NCBI GenBank assembly: GCA_934525845.1
Contig: CAKSZS010000013.1
Coordinates: 1 to 54,195, forward strand
DNA length: 54,195 nucleotides
Source: an uncultured Faecalibacterium sp.
GTDB lineage: Bacteria; Bacillota; Clostridia; Oscillospirales; Ruminococcaceae
Direction: 5' to 3'
Shown: positions 25,403-33,509 of the stretch, in pieces
Numbering within the stretch: position 1 is the stretch's first letter
Layout of the letters: every line of letters begins with the position of its first letter
The notes under the pieces: generated by a model
What the model saw: the letters and a program-made list of their open reading frames with translations, nothing else
What the model was told of the DNA's origin: nothing
Databases searched by the model: none
Made by a program: the position numbers and the translations under genes

Positions 25403-25432
25403 TGGGCAGGCAAAGGAAGCTTCCTGCCTGCC
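25403..25432 (-). terminator. Hairpin, possible terminator after the DIP1984 gene
   Basis: GGGCAGGCA and TGCCTGCCC pair around a partly self-complementary AAGGAAGCTTCC loop. There is no strong T-tract, so terminator function is uncertain. The rest of 25433-25662 holds no gene I can support. Confidence 0.4.
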
Positions 25433-25662
25433 CGTATCGTACTCAAATGCGGCTGAGACCGAGCCTCCCCGCCCGCATCAGCCGAAACTGTGCGGAGGCT
25501 TTTGGGTGCACGCGCGATCGCCTTGCGGCATTTCATCAAAGCCTTAACCTTATTCCATGACCTTGATAAACAACAAAACAACCCAAATTTGTAACCTTTG
25601 TACCTGAACCTTATGGCTCTCCCAGATTCAAATAAAAATGCGCACACCCCGGAAGATCCCGC

Positions 25663-26166
25663 TCAATCGTCCAGGTCCACTTCAAACTCCGAAAGCAGAT
25701 TGGCACGGTCCAGTGTCAGCTGCAATGCGGTCAACTGATCACTGACACGGCGGTATTCCTGTTCCACCTGTTCTGCGTCATAGTTGCGGCGGGTCAGTTC
25801 CGGAGTATTACTGCCATAGCTAGGAGAAGTACGCACCAGCGGCGGTACTTCCTTCATCCGTGCCAAGCGCTGTTTCTTTTTCGTCAGCATCGCCATGCGC
25901 ACCAGTGCCTCGTCGATGGTAAACCCAAATCCCTCCAGCACCGTTGTGGTGTTGAACACATTCACTGCATGGCGCAGCACAGCGATCTTCTGGTTCAGCG
26001 CATCCATCTGCTGCTGCATCCGGGCAAAGTCGTAGTCTGTAGGAAGCGGTTCCTCATTGATTCCATAGGTCGTTGTGCTTTCGGTTTCTTCTTTCTTCAG
26101 CAGACCTTCCAGGTCTTCATTCAGCGCCTTGATCATTTTATTTGCGCCTGCGGACGTCAGTTTCAT
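25663..26166 (-). CDS. DIP1984 family protein
   Basis: 167-aa helical, coiled-coil protein of the DIP1984 family (related to septicolysin-like proteins). Features are the N-terminal KALNEDLEGLLKKE, the central FNTTTVLEG segment and the LTRRNYDAEQVEQEYR helix. Its function is not established. The Shine-Dalgarno AGGGGGG lies upstream of 26166. The gene lies between two near-identical 41-bp promoter copies, suggesting it arrived by a duplication or recombination event. Confidence 0.8.
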   Translation of the reverse strand: MKLTSAGANKMIKALNEDLEGLLKKEETESTTTYGINEEPLPTDYDFARMQQQMDALNQKIAVLRHAVNVFNTTTVLEGFGFTIDEALVRMAMLTKKKQRLARMKEVPPLVRTSPSYGSNTPELTRRNYDAEQVEQEYRRVSDQLTALQLTLDRANLLSEFEVDLDD

Positions 26167-26184
26167 GCGGTGTCCCCCCTGTCA

Positions 26185-26225
26185 TTTTTCTTCAGTATAG
26201 CACGTTCCCGCGCCGGGTGCAATCA
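26185..26225 (-). promoter_or_regulatory. Promoter repeat, copy 2 (DIP1984 gene)
   Basis: 40 of 41 bases are identical to 25351-25391, including TTGCAC-17 bp-TATACT on the minus strand. Confidence 0.75.
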
Positions 26226-26231
26226 TCCATA

Positions 26232-26272
26232 GAAAAAGGGGCCGCTGCACAATCCCTTGTGCAGCAGCCCCT
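26232..26272 (-). terminator. Terminator of the amino-acid ABC operon
   Basis: Long GC-rich hairpin pairing GGGGC-GCTGCACAA with TTGTGCAGC-GCCCC; on the minus strand it ends in TTTTT. Confidence 0.85.
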
Positions 26273-26289
26273 GTAAAAATATCTGCGGT

Positions 26290-27255
26290 TTACTGTGCGG
26301 CCGCACTGGATGCAGCAGCCTCGGAAGAAGCTGCCTCGCTGGAAGCAGCATCGTCGGAGCCGCCGACAACGCCGCCCTCCACGACCAGCTCGTCCTCGTA
26401 GTCCAGGCCGTAGGTGTCCACCAGAGTCTCCTCGTAGTCCTTGTGGAAGAAGTTCTCCTCGCCCAGCTTCTGGATCTCCTCGTTCAGCCAATCCAGCACA
26501 GTGGTGTTGCCCTGGCTGACGGCGGGAGCGATGGTGTCATTGCTGCCCAGAGAGGGGATGCCCACGGTGTAGCCGGGGTTCTGGTTTGCAAATGCGATGA
26601 CCTCGGTGTTGTCGTTGGCCCATGCCACGCCGTTGCCGTTCTCCAGAGCGTTCTTGGCGGTTGCATAGGAATCGTACTTCTGCAGCGGGATGTCGGGGTA
26701 CTCCTTGGTCAGGTAGGTCTCAGCAGTGGTGCCGGAGATGACGATCATCTGGTCGTCCGCGTTCCAGTTGTCCAGGGTGGTGATGACGTTGCTGTCCGGA
26801 GAGATGACGCCCAGGGCCACGTTCATATAGGGCAGCGCGAAGTCCACTTCCTCGGCACGCTCGGGGGTCACGGTGAAGTTTGCCAGGATGACGTCCACCT
26901 TGCCGGTCTGCAGATACTCGATGCGGTTGGCAGCCTCGGTGGAGACAAAGTTTGCTTCCACGCCCAAGTCTTCGGCCAGGCGGCGGGCAAAGTAGATGTC
27001 GTAGCCCTGGTACTCGCCGTTCTCATCCACATAGCCGAACGGGTTCTTGTCGGAGAAGACACCCAGGTTGATGGTGCCTGCGGCCTTGATCTCGTCCAGA
27101 GTGCGGTAGACCACGCTGCTGCCGGAAGCGGCGGTGCTGCCCGATGCGGCACTGCTGGAAGCAGAGGAACCGCCGCAGGCGCTCAGAACGACGGCTGCAG
27201 ACACAGCACCCAGACCCAGCAGGAAGGAACGACGCGAAATTTTGGACTGTTTCAT
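26290..27255 (-). CDS. Amino-acid ABC transporter substrate-binding lipoprotein
   Basis: 321-aa periplasmic-type binding protein (SBP_bac_3 fold). The signal peptide carries SRRSFLLG and a lipobox LSAC (Cys ~25), then an Ser/Ala-rich linker. Family motifs are LGVFSDKNPFGYVDENGEYQG (shown here only in part: GYVDENGEYQGYDI) and a C-terminal acidic Ala/Ser tail. It is the last gene of a four-gene minus-strand operon whose leader encodes a Cys-rich peptide, so cystine, cysteine or a related sulfur compound is the inferred ligand. The start at 27255 follows AAAGGAGAA. Confidence 0.85.
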   Translation of the reverse strand: MKQSKISRRSFLLGLGAVSAAVVLSACGGSSASSSAASGSTAASGSSVVYRTLDEIKAAGTINLGVFSDKNPFGYVDENGEYQGYDIYFARRLAEDLGVEANFVSTEAANRIEYLQTGKVDVILANFTVTPERAEEVDFALPYMNVALGVISPDSNVITTLDNWNADDQMIVISGTTAETYLTKEYPDIPLQKYDSYATAKNALENGNGVAWANDNTEVIAFANQNPGYTVGIPSLGSNDTIAPAVSQGNTTVLDWLNEEIQKLGEENFFHKDYEETLVDTYGLDYEDELVVEGGVVGGSDDAASSEAASSEAAASSAAAQ

Positions 27256-27324
27256 AATGGATTCTCCTTTACAAATCTTTCCCAACGGCTCCGGCGAATC
27301 CGGGGCCTTTATATGATCTGTGAC

Positions 27325-28074
27325 TCATTTCACAGCATCAAACGTGAAGGTACGCAGGAAGCGCTGTGCGCGCTCCGTCTTGGGGTGGTCGAAGAAGTCC
27401 GCCGGGGCGGCTTCTTCCACGATCTTGCCGCCATCTAGGAAAATGACCCGGTTGGCAATGGCGCGGGCAAACTGCATCTCGTGGGTGACGATGATCATGG
27501 TGCGGCCCTGCTTGGCCAGGTCCAGCATCACGTCCAGCACCTCGCGGACCATTTCGGGGTCCAATGCGGCGGTCACTTCATCGAACAGCAGGATCTCCGG
27601 GTGCATACACAGGGCGCGCACAATGGCGACACGCTGCTTCTGGCCGCCGGAAAGCTCCCGCGGGTAGCTGTTTTTCTTGGCCAGCAGGCCCACGCGGTCC
27701 AGCAGGGCTTCAGCCTCCTTCTGCACCTCGTCCTTGGGGCGCTTCTGCACCTTGGTGGGGGCCAGCAGGATGTTGTCCAGCACGGTCAGGTGCGGGAACA
27801 GCTCGTAGCTCTGGAACACCATGCCGATGCGCTGGCGCAGCTGGGTCAGGTTCTTGCCGCCGTAAGCGATGGTCTCATTGCCCAGCCGGACACGGCCGCT
27901 CTGGGTGGGTTCCAGACCGTTCAGACAGCGCAGCAGGGTGCTCTTGCCGCAGCCGGAGGGGCCGACCACCACGATGACCTCACCGGGCTTGACGGCAAAG
28001 CTGATATCGTCCAGCACCGGGGTCTCGCCATAGGCTTTGATCAGGTGCTCCACGGTCAAAATAGGTTCTGCCAT
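27325..28074 (-). CDS. Amino-acid ABC transporter ATP-binding protein
   Basis: 249-aa ATPase of the polar amino-acid uptake type. Walker A is GPSGCGKST (~38-46), the Q-loop lies in VFQSYELFPH, the signature is LSGGQKQR (~141) and Walker B is ILLFDEVTAALD (~160). The H-loop is in IVTHEM. It energises the two permeases encoded just upstream. The start at 28074 is the first Met of the conserved N-terminus (MAEPILTVEHL); it lies 5 nt after the permease stop. Confidence 0.93.
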   Translation of the reverse strand: MAEPILTVEHLIKAYGETPVLDDISFAVKPGEVIVVVGPSGCGKSTLLRCLNGLEPTQSGRVRLGNETIAYGGKNLTQLRQRIGMVFQSYELFPHLTVLDNILLAPTKVQKRPKDEVQKEAEALLDRVGLLAKKNSYPRELSGGQKQRVAIVRALCMHPEILLFDEVTAALDPEMVREVLDVMLDLAKQGRTMIIVTHEMQFARAIANRVIFLDGGKIVEEAAPADFFDHPKTERAQRFLRTFTFDAVK

Positions 28075-28079
28075 ATCGG

Positions 28080-28754
28080 TCACTTCCATTTCTTTTCCAG
28101 GTAGGATGCCAGCAGGCTGATGGGCCAGCAGGCAAAGAAGTATAAGACGAACACCGTAAGATACAGGCCAAAGGCCGCGTTGGGGCTGGCGGTGCGGTTG
28201 GCCTCGATGATCTGCTGGGAGACCTTCAGCACCTCCACCACGCCGATCATCAGCACCAGGCTGGTGGTCTTGATCATACGGGTGATGAGGTTGATGGACA
28301 GCGGGATCAGCCGCCGCACCGTCTGCGGGATGATGATGTACCAGTAGGTCTGCGCCCGGCTCATGCCCAGCGCTTCGGCGCTCTCGTACTGGTGCTTTGG
28401 AATGGCGATCAGTGCGCCGCGCACCAGGTCGCTCATCTCCGCCGCGCCCCACAGCACGAACACGATGACCGAAGCGGTCTCACCAGACAAGTTCCAGCCC
28501 CAGGCACGGGTGGTGCCGAAGTAGACCAGGAACAGCAGCACCATCTGGGGCAAGATGCGGATGGCTTCCAGATACAGCCGCAGGACGGCTTTGAGGATAG
28601 GATTGCGGAAGGTCATCAGCACGCCCAGCAGGATGCCCAGCGGCAGGCTGATGAGCACCGAGGTCAGGCTGATCTTCAGGGCCACGCCCAGACCGCCCAG
28701 CAGGCGGATCATGTTTTTGCCCTTGAACAGGACGTCAAGACCCAAATCCAGCAT
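28080..28754 (-). CDS. Amino-acid ABC transporter permease (second)
   Basis: 224-aa HisM-type permease with about five helices. The ATPase-contact EAA loop is seen as ESAEALGMSRAQTYWYIIIPQ (quoted in part: EALGMSRAQTYW, ~135-150). It overlaps the other permease by 20 nt and shares its topology. The Shine-Dalgarno AAAGGAGG lies inside the preceding gene. Confidence 0.92.
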   Translation of the reverse strand: MLDLGLDVLFKGKNMIRLLGGLGVALKISLTSVLISLPLGILLGVLMTFRNPILKAVLRLYLEAIRILPQMVLLFLVYFGTTRAWGWNLSGETASVIVFVLWGAAEMSDLVRGALIAIPKHQYESAEALGMSRAQTYWYIIIPQTVRRLIPLSINLITRMIKTTSLVLMIGVVEVLKVSQQIIEANRTASPNAAFGLYLTVFVLYFFACWPISLLASYLEKKWK

Positions 28755-29394
28755 AGCGCAGCCTCCTTTCGATCAGGCTGCCCACGATGGACACCGGCAG
28801 CAGAATGATGAGGTAGAAGACCACCAGCAGGAACAGACACTCGGTGGTCTTGGAGTACATTCCGATGAGATCCTTGGCCGTGAACATCAGATCCATCAGG
28901 CTGATGGCGCTGAACACGCTGGTCTCCTTGAGCAGGAAGATCACGTTGGCCATGAACGCCGGCATACTGGTGGACATGGCCTGCGGCAGAATGATGTAGC
29001 GCATGGTCTGCATCTTGTTCATGCCCAGGCTGTAGGCGCTCTCGGTCTGGATCGGCTCAATGGCTTCCAGTCCGCTGCGGAATGCCTCGGCCATGTAGCT
29101 GCCGCCCAGAAAGGCCAGACCCGCGATGCCGCAGATCTCCGCGTTGGTGCGGATGCCCACCTTGGGCAGGCCATAGTAGATAAAGAACAGCTGCACCAGC
29201 AGCGGCGTGTTGCGGCTGATCTGAATGTACACGCCCACGATCTGCCGCAGCACGGGGATCTTGTCGTACTGGATCACTGCGCAGACAAGGCCGATGACGA
29301 TGGCGCACAGGATGCCTGCCACGCCCAGCCGCAGGGTAAGCACGGCTGCTTTCTGGTATAACGGCAAATATTGCTGGATGGCATTCCAGTCCAT
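28735..29394 (-). CDS. Amino-acid ABC transporter permease (first)
   Basis: 219-aa permease of the His/Glu/Gln/Arg/opine family, with EAA loop SAYSLGMNKMQTMRYIILPQ (~125-144). It is the first structural gene of the operon. The start at 29394 follows AGGGAGGGG and begins MDWNAIQQYLPLY. It lies 36 nt downstream of the leader terminator, so its transcription depends on read-through of the attenuator. Confidence 0.92.
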   Translation of the reverse strand: MDWNAIQQYLPLYQKAAVLTLRLGVAGILCAIVIGLVCAVIQYDKIPVLRQIVGVYIQISRNTPLLVQLFFIYYGLPKVGIRTNAEICGIAGLAFLGGSYMAEAFRSGLEAIEPIQTESAYSLGMNKMQTMRYIILPQAMSTSMPAFMANVIFLLKETSVFSAISLMDLMFTAKDLIGMYSKTTECLFLLVVFYLIILLPVSIVGSLIERRLRYAGFGS

Positions 29395-29430
29395 TGCCGG
29401 ACCCCTCCCTCTCTCCTGAAAAATGCGGCT

Positions 29431-29470
29431 CAAAACAAAAAGCCCGGAAGCTTCTGCAAAGCTCCCAGGC
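29431..29470 (-). terminator. Attenuator terminator in the leader of the ABC operon
   Basis: On the minus strand a 12-bp stem (GCCTGGGAGCTT with AAGCTTCCGGGC, two G-U pairs, loop TGCAG) is followed by TTTTTGTTTT. It is a complete intrinsic terminator placed between promoter and first structural gene. Its 5' arm can instead pair with leader bases 29567-29555. Confidence 0.85.
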
Positions 29471-29524
29471 GGACTGCATTCAAGGTCGTGCACGCCCGGC
29501 GTGCCGATCTGCAGGTGCACCTTT

Positions 29525-29605
29525 TTACAGGCTGCCTGCTGCAAGGCGGACTGTCTGGGAGAGGCTTGTGTGACAACAGGGACAACACCGTGCGCTTTCC
29601 ATCAT
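29525..29605 (-). CDS. Cysteine-rich leader peptide (26 aa)
   Basis: Short ORF that begins MMESARCCPCCH: four Cys codons (all TGT) in five codons at 29587-29573. It has a near-ideal ribosome binding site AAGGAGG (29614-29620) 8 nt upstream and ends with TAA at 29525. It is the first reading frame after the consensus promoter at 29659-29687 and precedes an intrinsic terminator. A translated stretch of Cys codons here has the form of a transcription-attenuation leader sensing charged tRNA-Cys. Translation is inferred from the ribosome binding site; the peptide itself probably has no other function. Confidence 0.75.
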   Translation of the reverse strand: MMESARCCPCCHTSLSQTVRLAAGSL

Positions 29606-29658
29606 GACAGCTTCCTCCTTACCAATTTGTTCCGGTCCTGTTCTGACCCGATGCCCGT

Positions 29659-29687
29659 ATCATATACCGATTTACCCAGAATGTCAA
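29659..29687 (-). promoter_or_regulatory. Promoter of the Cys-leader/amino-acid ABC operon
   Basis: Minus strand TTGACA (29682-29687), 17 bp, TATGAT (29659-29664). Transcription from about 29652 gives a leader of ~258 nt. Confidence 0.8.
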
Positions 29688-29760
29688 TATGTTGGTAGGG
29701 TTTGGGCGGATTTCTTTCCGCATCGACCGAAAATCCGCTCTGCAGGCGGTCAAAATTTAT

Positions 29761-30436
29761 TCATTTTTGCAACAGATCTTCCCACAGCGCATCGGCCGCT
29801 GCCAGTGCGTCGGCGTCCACACCATCGGTGATCCGGCGGCAGAGATACCACGTTCTTCCGTCTGCCTCGGCCAGAGCAGACAGGGCGGTGTCCTTCAGCG
29901 GCACCGCAAACTCCGTCCGGGTGATCGTTTCCCCCTCCCCCGGGTCTGTTCCATCCAGACGGCGGAAGCAGCCGTAGGCCGCTTCCAGTGCCTCCGGGTC
30001 ATCCGTCACAAACAGCAGACTCTCCTTGGTGAAGAAATCCGCGTTCAGCTTCTCCTGGCTGGACATCATCAGCTCCTGGATGGACGTATCCTGCCCGTTG
30101 TAGCGCAGATCCAGCCAGATGCTTTTGACCGCAGCATGAACGCTCCCGTCCCCATTCACATCGGTGCCGGCGGCTTCCAGCGCAGTTTCCAGATCCGCCA
30201 GCAGCTCGGCGGACGGATCCTGTCTGCCTACGACCGCCACCCGATAGTCCGGCTGCACCTCGGTGAGCCGATGCCATGCAAAGTAGGCCGCCCCCAGCAC
30301 CGCGCAGGCGATGAGCAGCACATAGTACCAGTGATAATGCCACCAGTTGGCCCGTGCTTCGGCTTTGGTCAGTTCCCGGGGGGGCCGGGACAAGATCCTC
30401 GGGTCTGATGTCCCGTTCGTAGCGGTAAGATGCCAT
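29761..30436 (-). pseudogene. Single-pass membrane protein interrupted by a frameshift
   Basis: A good start (ATG 30436 after GAGGAG) gives MASYRYERDIRPEDLVPAPP, which then leaves frame. The rest of the protein (RELTKAEARANWWHYHW..., ~205 residues with a membrane helix VLLIACAVLGAAYFA) continues in another frame to 29761. The shift falls at a run of seven C's (30378-30384 on the plus strand as G's); six or nine would restore one frame. The downstream frame alone could start at TTG 30393 with a poor ribosome binding site. It may be a sequencing error, a broken gene, or a phase-variable tract. I do not recognise the family; the soluble domain follows the helix. Confidence 0.6.
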
Positions 30437-30483
30437 GATGGTCTCCTCGTTTCTTTGAATCGTTCCGCTCTATTCTAACACAA

Positions 30484-30515
30484 ATTCCCGGACAGCGGGA
30501 TGCTCTCCGGGATGT
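30484..30515 (-). terminator. Possible terminator after the orphan DctP gene
   Basis: CCCGGA and TCCGGG arms followed on the minus strand by AATTTGTG; weak. Confidence 0.35.
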
Positions 30516-30534
30516 TTTTGAAAATTTTTACAAT

Positions 30535-31521
30535 TCACTGGTTCTGGATGCGCTCCACCAGATCCAGGTAGGCCCCGCCGTACTGGGTATACAGCGGCTG
30601 CACCAGCGCACGGAAATCCTCCAGTTCCTCTTCCGAAAGAGTGATCTCCCGGCTCCCTGCGGCCAGCGCGGCGGCCCGGTCTGTGGTCTCCTGCTCCGCC
30701 CACAGTTCCCGCTCATACTGGGCGGATTCCTTGGCGCACTCCCGCACGATCTGCTGGTATTCCTCCGGCAGCTTGGCCCAGGTCCTGCCGCTGGCCAGCT
30801 GAATTTCCGGGATGCGGCTGTGTTCGTCGGCGGTGTAGTATCGTGCCACCTTGTAGTGCTCCATACTGTAATAGGCCGGCCAGCTGTTTTCGGCGGCATC
30901 GATCTGCCCCGTCTCCAGGGCTGCATAGACATCGCTGTAGGCCAGCGTCACCGGCTGAGCACCCAGCAGGCGGATCATATCCAGCACGATCTGGCTGTCC
31001 TGCACACGGATCGTGCGCCCCTGCAGATCCTGCAGGCTGCGGATGGGACGGTTGGAATAAAACGACCGGGCACCGGCATCGTACCAGCTCAGACCCACCA
31101 TGTGCTTCTGCTCCACCACCTGCAGGAATTCTTCCCCGATGGCGCCGTCCAGCACCCGCCGCATATGCGCCGCATCCCGGTACAGATACGGCAGCAGCAG
31201 AACATTCAGCTTGGGCAGGTCATCCGCGATGATGGACAGGGACACCCGGGCAAAGTCCACTCCGCCGATGGCCAGCTGTTCCCAGACTTCTTCCTCCGTG
31301 CCGAACTCCCCGCCTGCCTGGACCTGAATGACCACTTTTCCATCGGTGCGCTCCCGTACCAGATCCGCAAAACGCTGGGCACCCTCTGTAGTGGGGTACC
31401 CGGCAGGCTGATTGTCCGCATAGGTCAGCACATACTCCGGCGGCGCGGCCGGTTCCGCCCTGCATCCGGCCAGCTGCAGAGCCAGCAGCCCCGTCAGGGC
31501 CAGAAAGTTTCGTCTGTGCAT
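30535..31521 (-). CDS. TRAP transporter substrate-binding protein (DctP family), second copy
   Basis: 328-aa lipoprotein. The signal peptide ends in lipobox LAGC (Cys20). DctP hallmarks are the LTYADNQPAGYPTTEGA start, the Arg-bearing GRTIRVQDSQIVLDMIRLLGAQP segment (in part GRTIRVQDSQ, ~150) that binds the carboxylate, and ALETGQIDAAENSW. The start at 31521 is preferred to the ATG six bases upstream because GGGAGGG is correctly spaced. It lies downstream of dctM, separated by a terminator, and differs clearly from the DctP at 33510, so it may broaden or alter ligand range. Confidence 0.85.
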   Translation of the reverse strand: MHRRNFLALTGLLALQLAGCRAEPAAPPEYVLTYADNQPAGYPTTEGAQRFADLVRERTDGKVVIQVQAGGEFGTEEEVWEQLAIGGVDFARVSLSIIADDLPKLNVLLLPYLYRDAAHMRRVLDGAIGEEFLQVVEQKHMVGLSWYDAGARSFYSNRPIRSLQDLQGRTIRVQDSQIVLDMIRLLGAQPVTLAYSDVYAALETGQIDAAENSWPAYYSMEHYKVARYYTADEHSRIPEIQLASGRTWAKLPEEYQQIVRECAKESAQYERELWAEQETTDRAAALAAGSREITLSEEELEDFRALVQPLYTQYGGAYLDLVERIQNQ

Positions 31522-31581
31522 TGCCATCCCTCCCGAGGGTAGTATACCGCACCTGCCGCGCTCTGTGCAACCCCGGGACGC

Positions 31582-31619
31582 AAAGAAGCGGCACCCTTTG
31601 CGGGGTGCCGCTTCTTTTT
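31582..31619 (-). terminator. Terminator after dctM
   Basis: AAAGAAGCGGCACCC pairs with GGGTGCCGCTTCTTT; symmetrical, so it could work both ways. Confidence 0.85.
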
Positions 31620-31643
31620 AGGAGAAGATCGAAAATGTCAGAG

Positions 31644-32945
31644 TCAAGCCAGACCGGTCACCTGGGGCAGAACCAGGGAGACCGCCGGGACGTAGGTGAC
31701 CAGCAGCAGACCTGCAATGATGGCCACATAGTACATGAGCATATAGGGCATGATCTTTTCCAGCGAGGTGCGGCCCACCTTGACGCCGACGAACAGCGCA
31801 TTGCCGACGGGCGGGGTGATGTTGCCGATGCACAGGTTGTACACCAGGATCATACCGAACTGGATGGTGCTCATGCCAAAGCTCTGGCAGATGGGCAGGA
31901 ACAGCGGGGTGAAGATCAGGATGGCCGGGGTCACGTCCATGAAGGTGCCGGACACCAGCAGGATCACGTTCATGATCAGCAGGATGACATACTTGTTGCT
32001 GGTCAGGCTCAGCAGGGCAGTGGCCACGGCATCGGGGATCTGCAGGAAGGCCATGACCCAGCCCAGGATGTTGGACACGCCCACCAGGAAGACGACCATG
32101 CCGGACATCTTGGCGGAGTCCACGATGATCTTCCACAGGCTCTTCAGGTTGATGGAGCGGTAGCAGAAGGCCAGCACCAGAGAATACACCACGGCGATGG
32201 CGGAACCCTCGGTGGCGGAGAAGACGCCGCCCACGATGCCGCCGATGACCACGATGATCAGGGACAGGGAGGGCAGAGCACGCAGGGTGCAGACGCCCAG
32301 GTTCTTCCAGTCGAACTTGCCCGGGGTGCCCTTATAGCCCAGCTTCTTGGCCAGGATGACGCCGACGACGGCGCAGGCCACGGCCCAGATGATGCCCGGG
32401 ATGTAACCGGCCATGAACAGGGCGGCCACGGAGGTGCCGCCGGAGGCCAGCGAGTAGGTGATCAGCGCGTTGGACGGAGGGATCAGCAGGCCGGAGCAGG
32501 AGGAAGCCGCGTTGGTGGCGGCGGTGACAGCGGGGTCATAGCCCTGCTCCTCGGCACCGTCGCGGATCATGGAACCGACGGCCGCAGCGGCGGCAGAAGC
32601 GGAACCGGAAATGGCGCCGAACAGAGCGTTGGTGCCGATGTTGGTGATGAGCAGAGCGCCGGGCAGCTTGCCCAGGATGGACATCACGAAGTCCACCAGG
32701 CGCTTGGCGATGCCGCCCTGGTTCATGATGTTGCCGGCCAGGATGAAGAACGGGATAGCGGTCAGGCTGAACTTGCTCATGCCCACGAAGGTGCGCTGGG
32801 CAGCGGTCAGCACCGCCACGTTCAGGTCAATGGTCGAGACGATGGCGGTCAGCGAAGAGACCGCGATGGCGTACGAAATGGGCACACCCAGGAACAGCAG
32901 TGCCAGCAGCACCACCAGAATGACCAACAGAGATTGAATTGCCAC
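31644..32945 (-). CDS. dctM: TRAP transporter large permease (DctM)
   Basis: 433-aa membrane protein of about 11-12 helices, family DctM. It shows FFILAGNIMNQGGIAKRL (~61-78), the SGSASAAAAAVGS segment (~118) and repeated IPPSNALI/ITPPVGNAL motifs at the two symmetric halves. It forms the sodium-driven channel with DctQ, fed by DctP. It is 3 nt downstream of dctQ. The substrate is probably an organic acid; the family alone does not decide which. Confidence 0.93.
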   Translation of the reverse strand: MAIQSLLVILVVLLALLFLGVPISYAIAVSSLTAIVSTIDLNVAVLTAAQRTFVGMSKFSLTAIPFFILAGNIMNQGGIAKRLVDFVMSILGKLPGALLITNIGTNALFGAISGSASAAAAAVGSMIRDGAEEQGYDPAVTAATNAASSCSGLLIPPSNALITYSLASGGTSVAALFMAGYIPGIIWAVACAVVGVILAKKLGYKGTPGKFDWKNLGVCTLRALPSLSLIIVVIGGIVGGVFSATEGSAIAVVYSLVLAFCYRSINLKSLWKIIVDSAKMSGMVVFLVGVSNILGWVMAFLQIPDAVATALLSLTSNKYVILLIMNVILLVSGTFMDVTPAILIFTPLFLPICQSFGMSTIQFGMILVYNLCIGNITPPVGNALFVGVKVGRTSLEKIMPYMLMYYVAIIAGLLLVTYVPAVSLVLPQVTGLA

Positions 32946-32948
32946 AGC

Positions 32949-33497
32949 TTAGCCCTCCTTCTTGCTTGCTTGCTTCTCGGCTTCCACCTTGGCGATGGCC
33001 TCGGTGGCCTCGTCGGACGCATCCAGATTGATGCTACCGTTGGCGATGCCGATGATGTTCATGACGGAATACAGCAGGATGACCACGCCGCAGATGGGCA
33101 TGACCCAGTAGAACACGCCCACGGCCACGCCCAGGGAAGAGGTCTGCTGACCCATGGCCAGGTTGGACACCTGATAGCCGCCGAACACCAGAATGGTGGC
33201 GGAGAACAGGAAGGCAATGACCTCACCGAAGATGTGGAAGGCCTTGCGCAGGGTGGGGCTGAAGCGGTCGATGATGATGGGAATGCGCATATGACCGCGC
33301 TCGCCGGACACGATGGTGGCACCGAACATGGTGCTCCAGCCGAACAGATAGCCGACCAGTTCTTCGGACCAGGTGGACGGTGCCTTGAAGATGTAGCGGG
33401 TAATGACCTGATAGGTGGTCAGGATGACCATAACGGCCATGCTGCCGCCGGCCAGAACGCTCAGGAGTTTATCCAGAGCCTTTCTCAGTTTTTCCAT
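32949..33497 (-). CDS. dctQ: TRAP transporter small permease (DctQ)
   Basis: 182-aa protein with four membrane helices. The family motif region TYQVITRYIFKAPSTWSEEL (~28-47) and the GERGHMRI box (~65) are present, and the C-terminal tail is charged. The Shine-Dalgarno AAGGAGGA is perfect. It lies between dctP and dctM. Confidence 0.9.
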   Translation of the reverse strand: MEKLRKALDKLLSVLAGGSMAVMVILTTYQVITRYIFKAPSTWSEELVGYLFGWSTMFGATIVSGERGHMRIPIIIDRFSPTLRKAFHIFGEVIAFLFSATILVFGGYQVSNLAMGQQTSSLGVAVGVFYWVMPICGVVILLYSVMNIIGIANGSINLDASDEATEAIAKVEAEKQASKKEG

Positions 33498-33509
33498 GCT
33501 CGTTCCTCC

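Noticed and set aside
29395..29660. T-box or SAM riboswitch before the amino-acid ABC operon
   Set aside because: No T-box sequence (AGGGTGGNACCGCG), specifier stem or SAM-I core is seen; the Cys-codon leader and terminator explain the region better.
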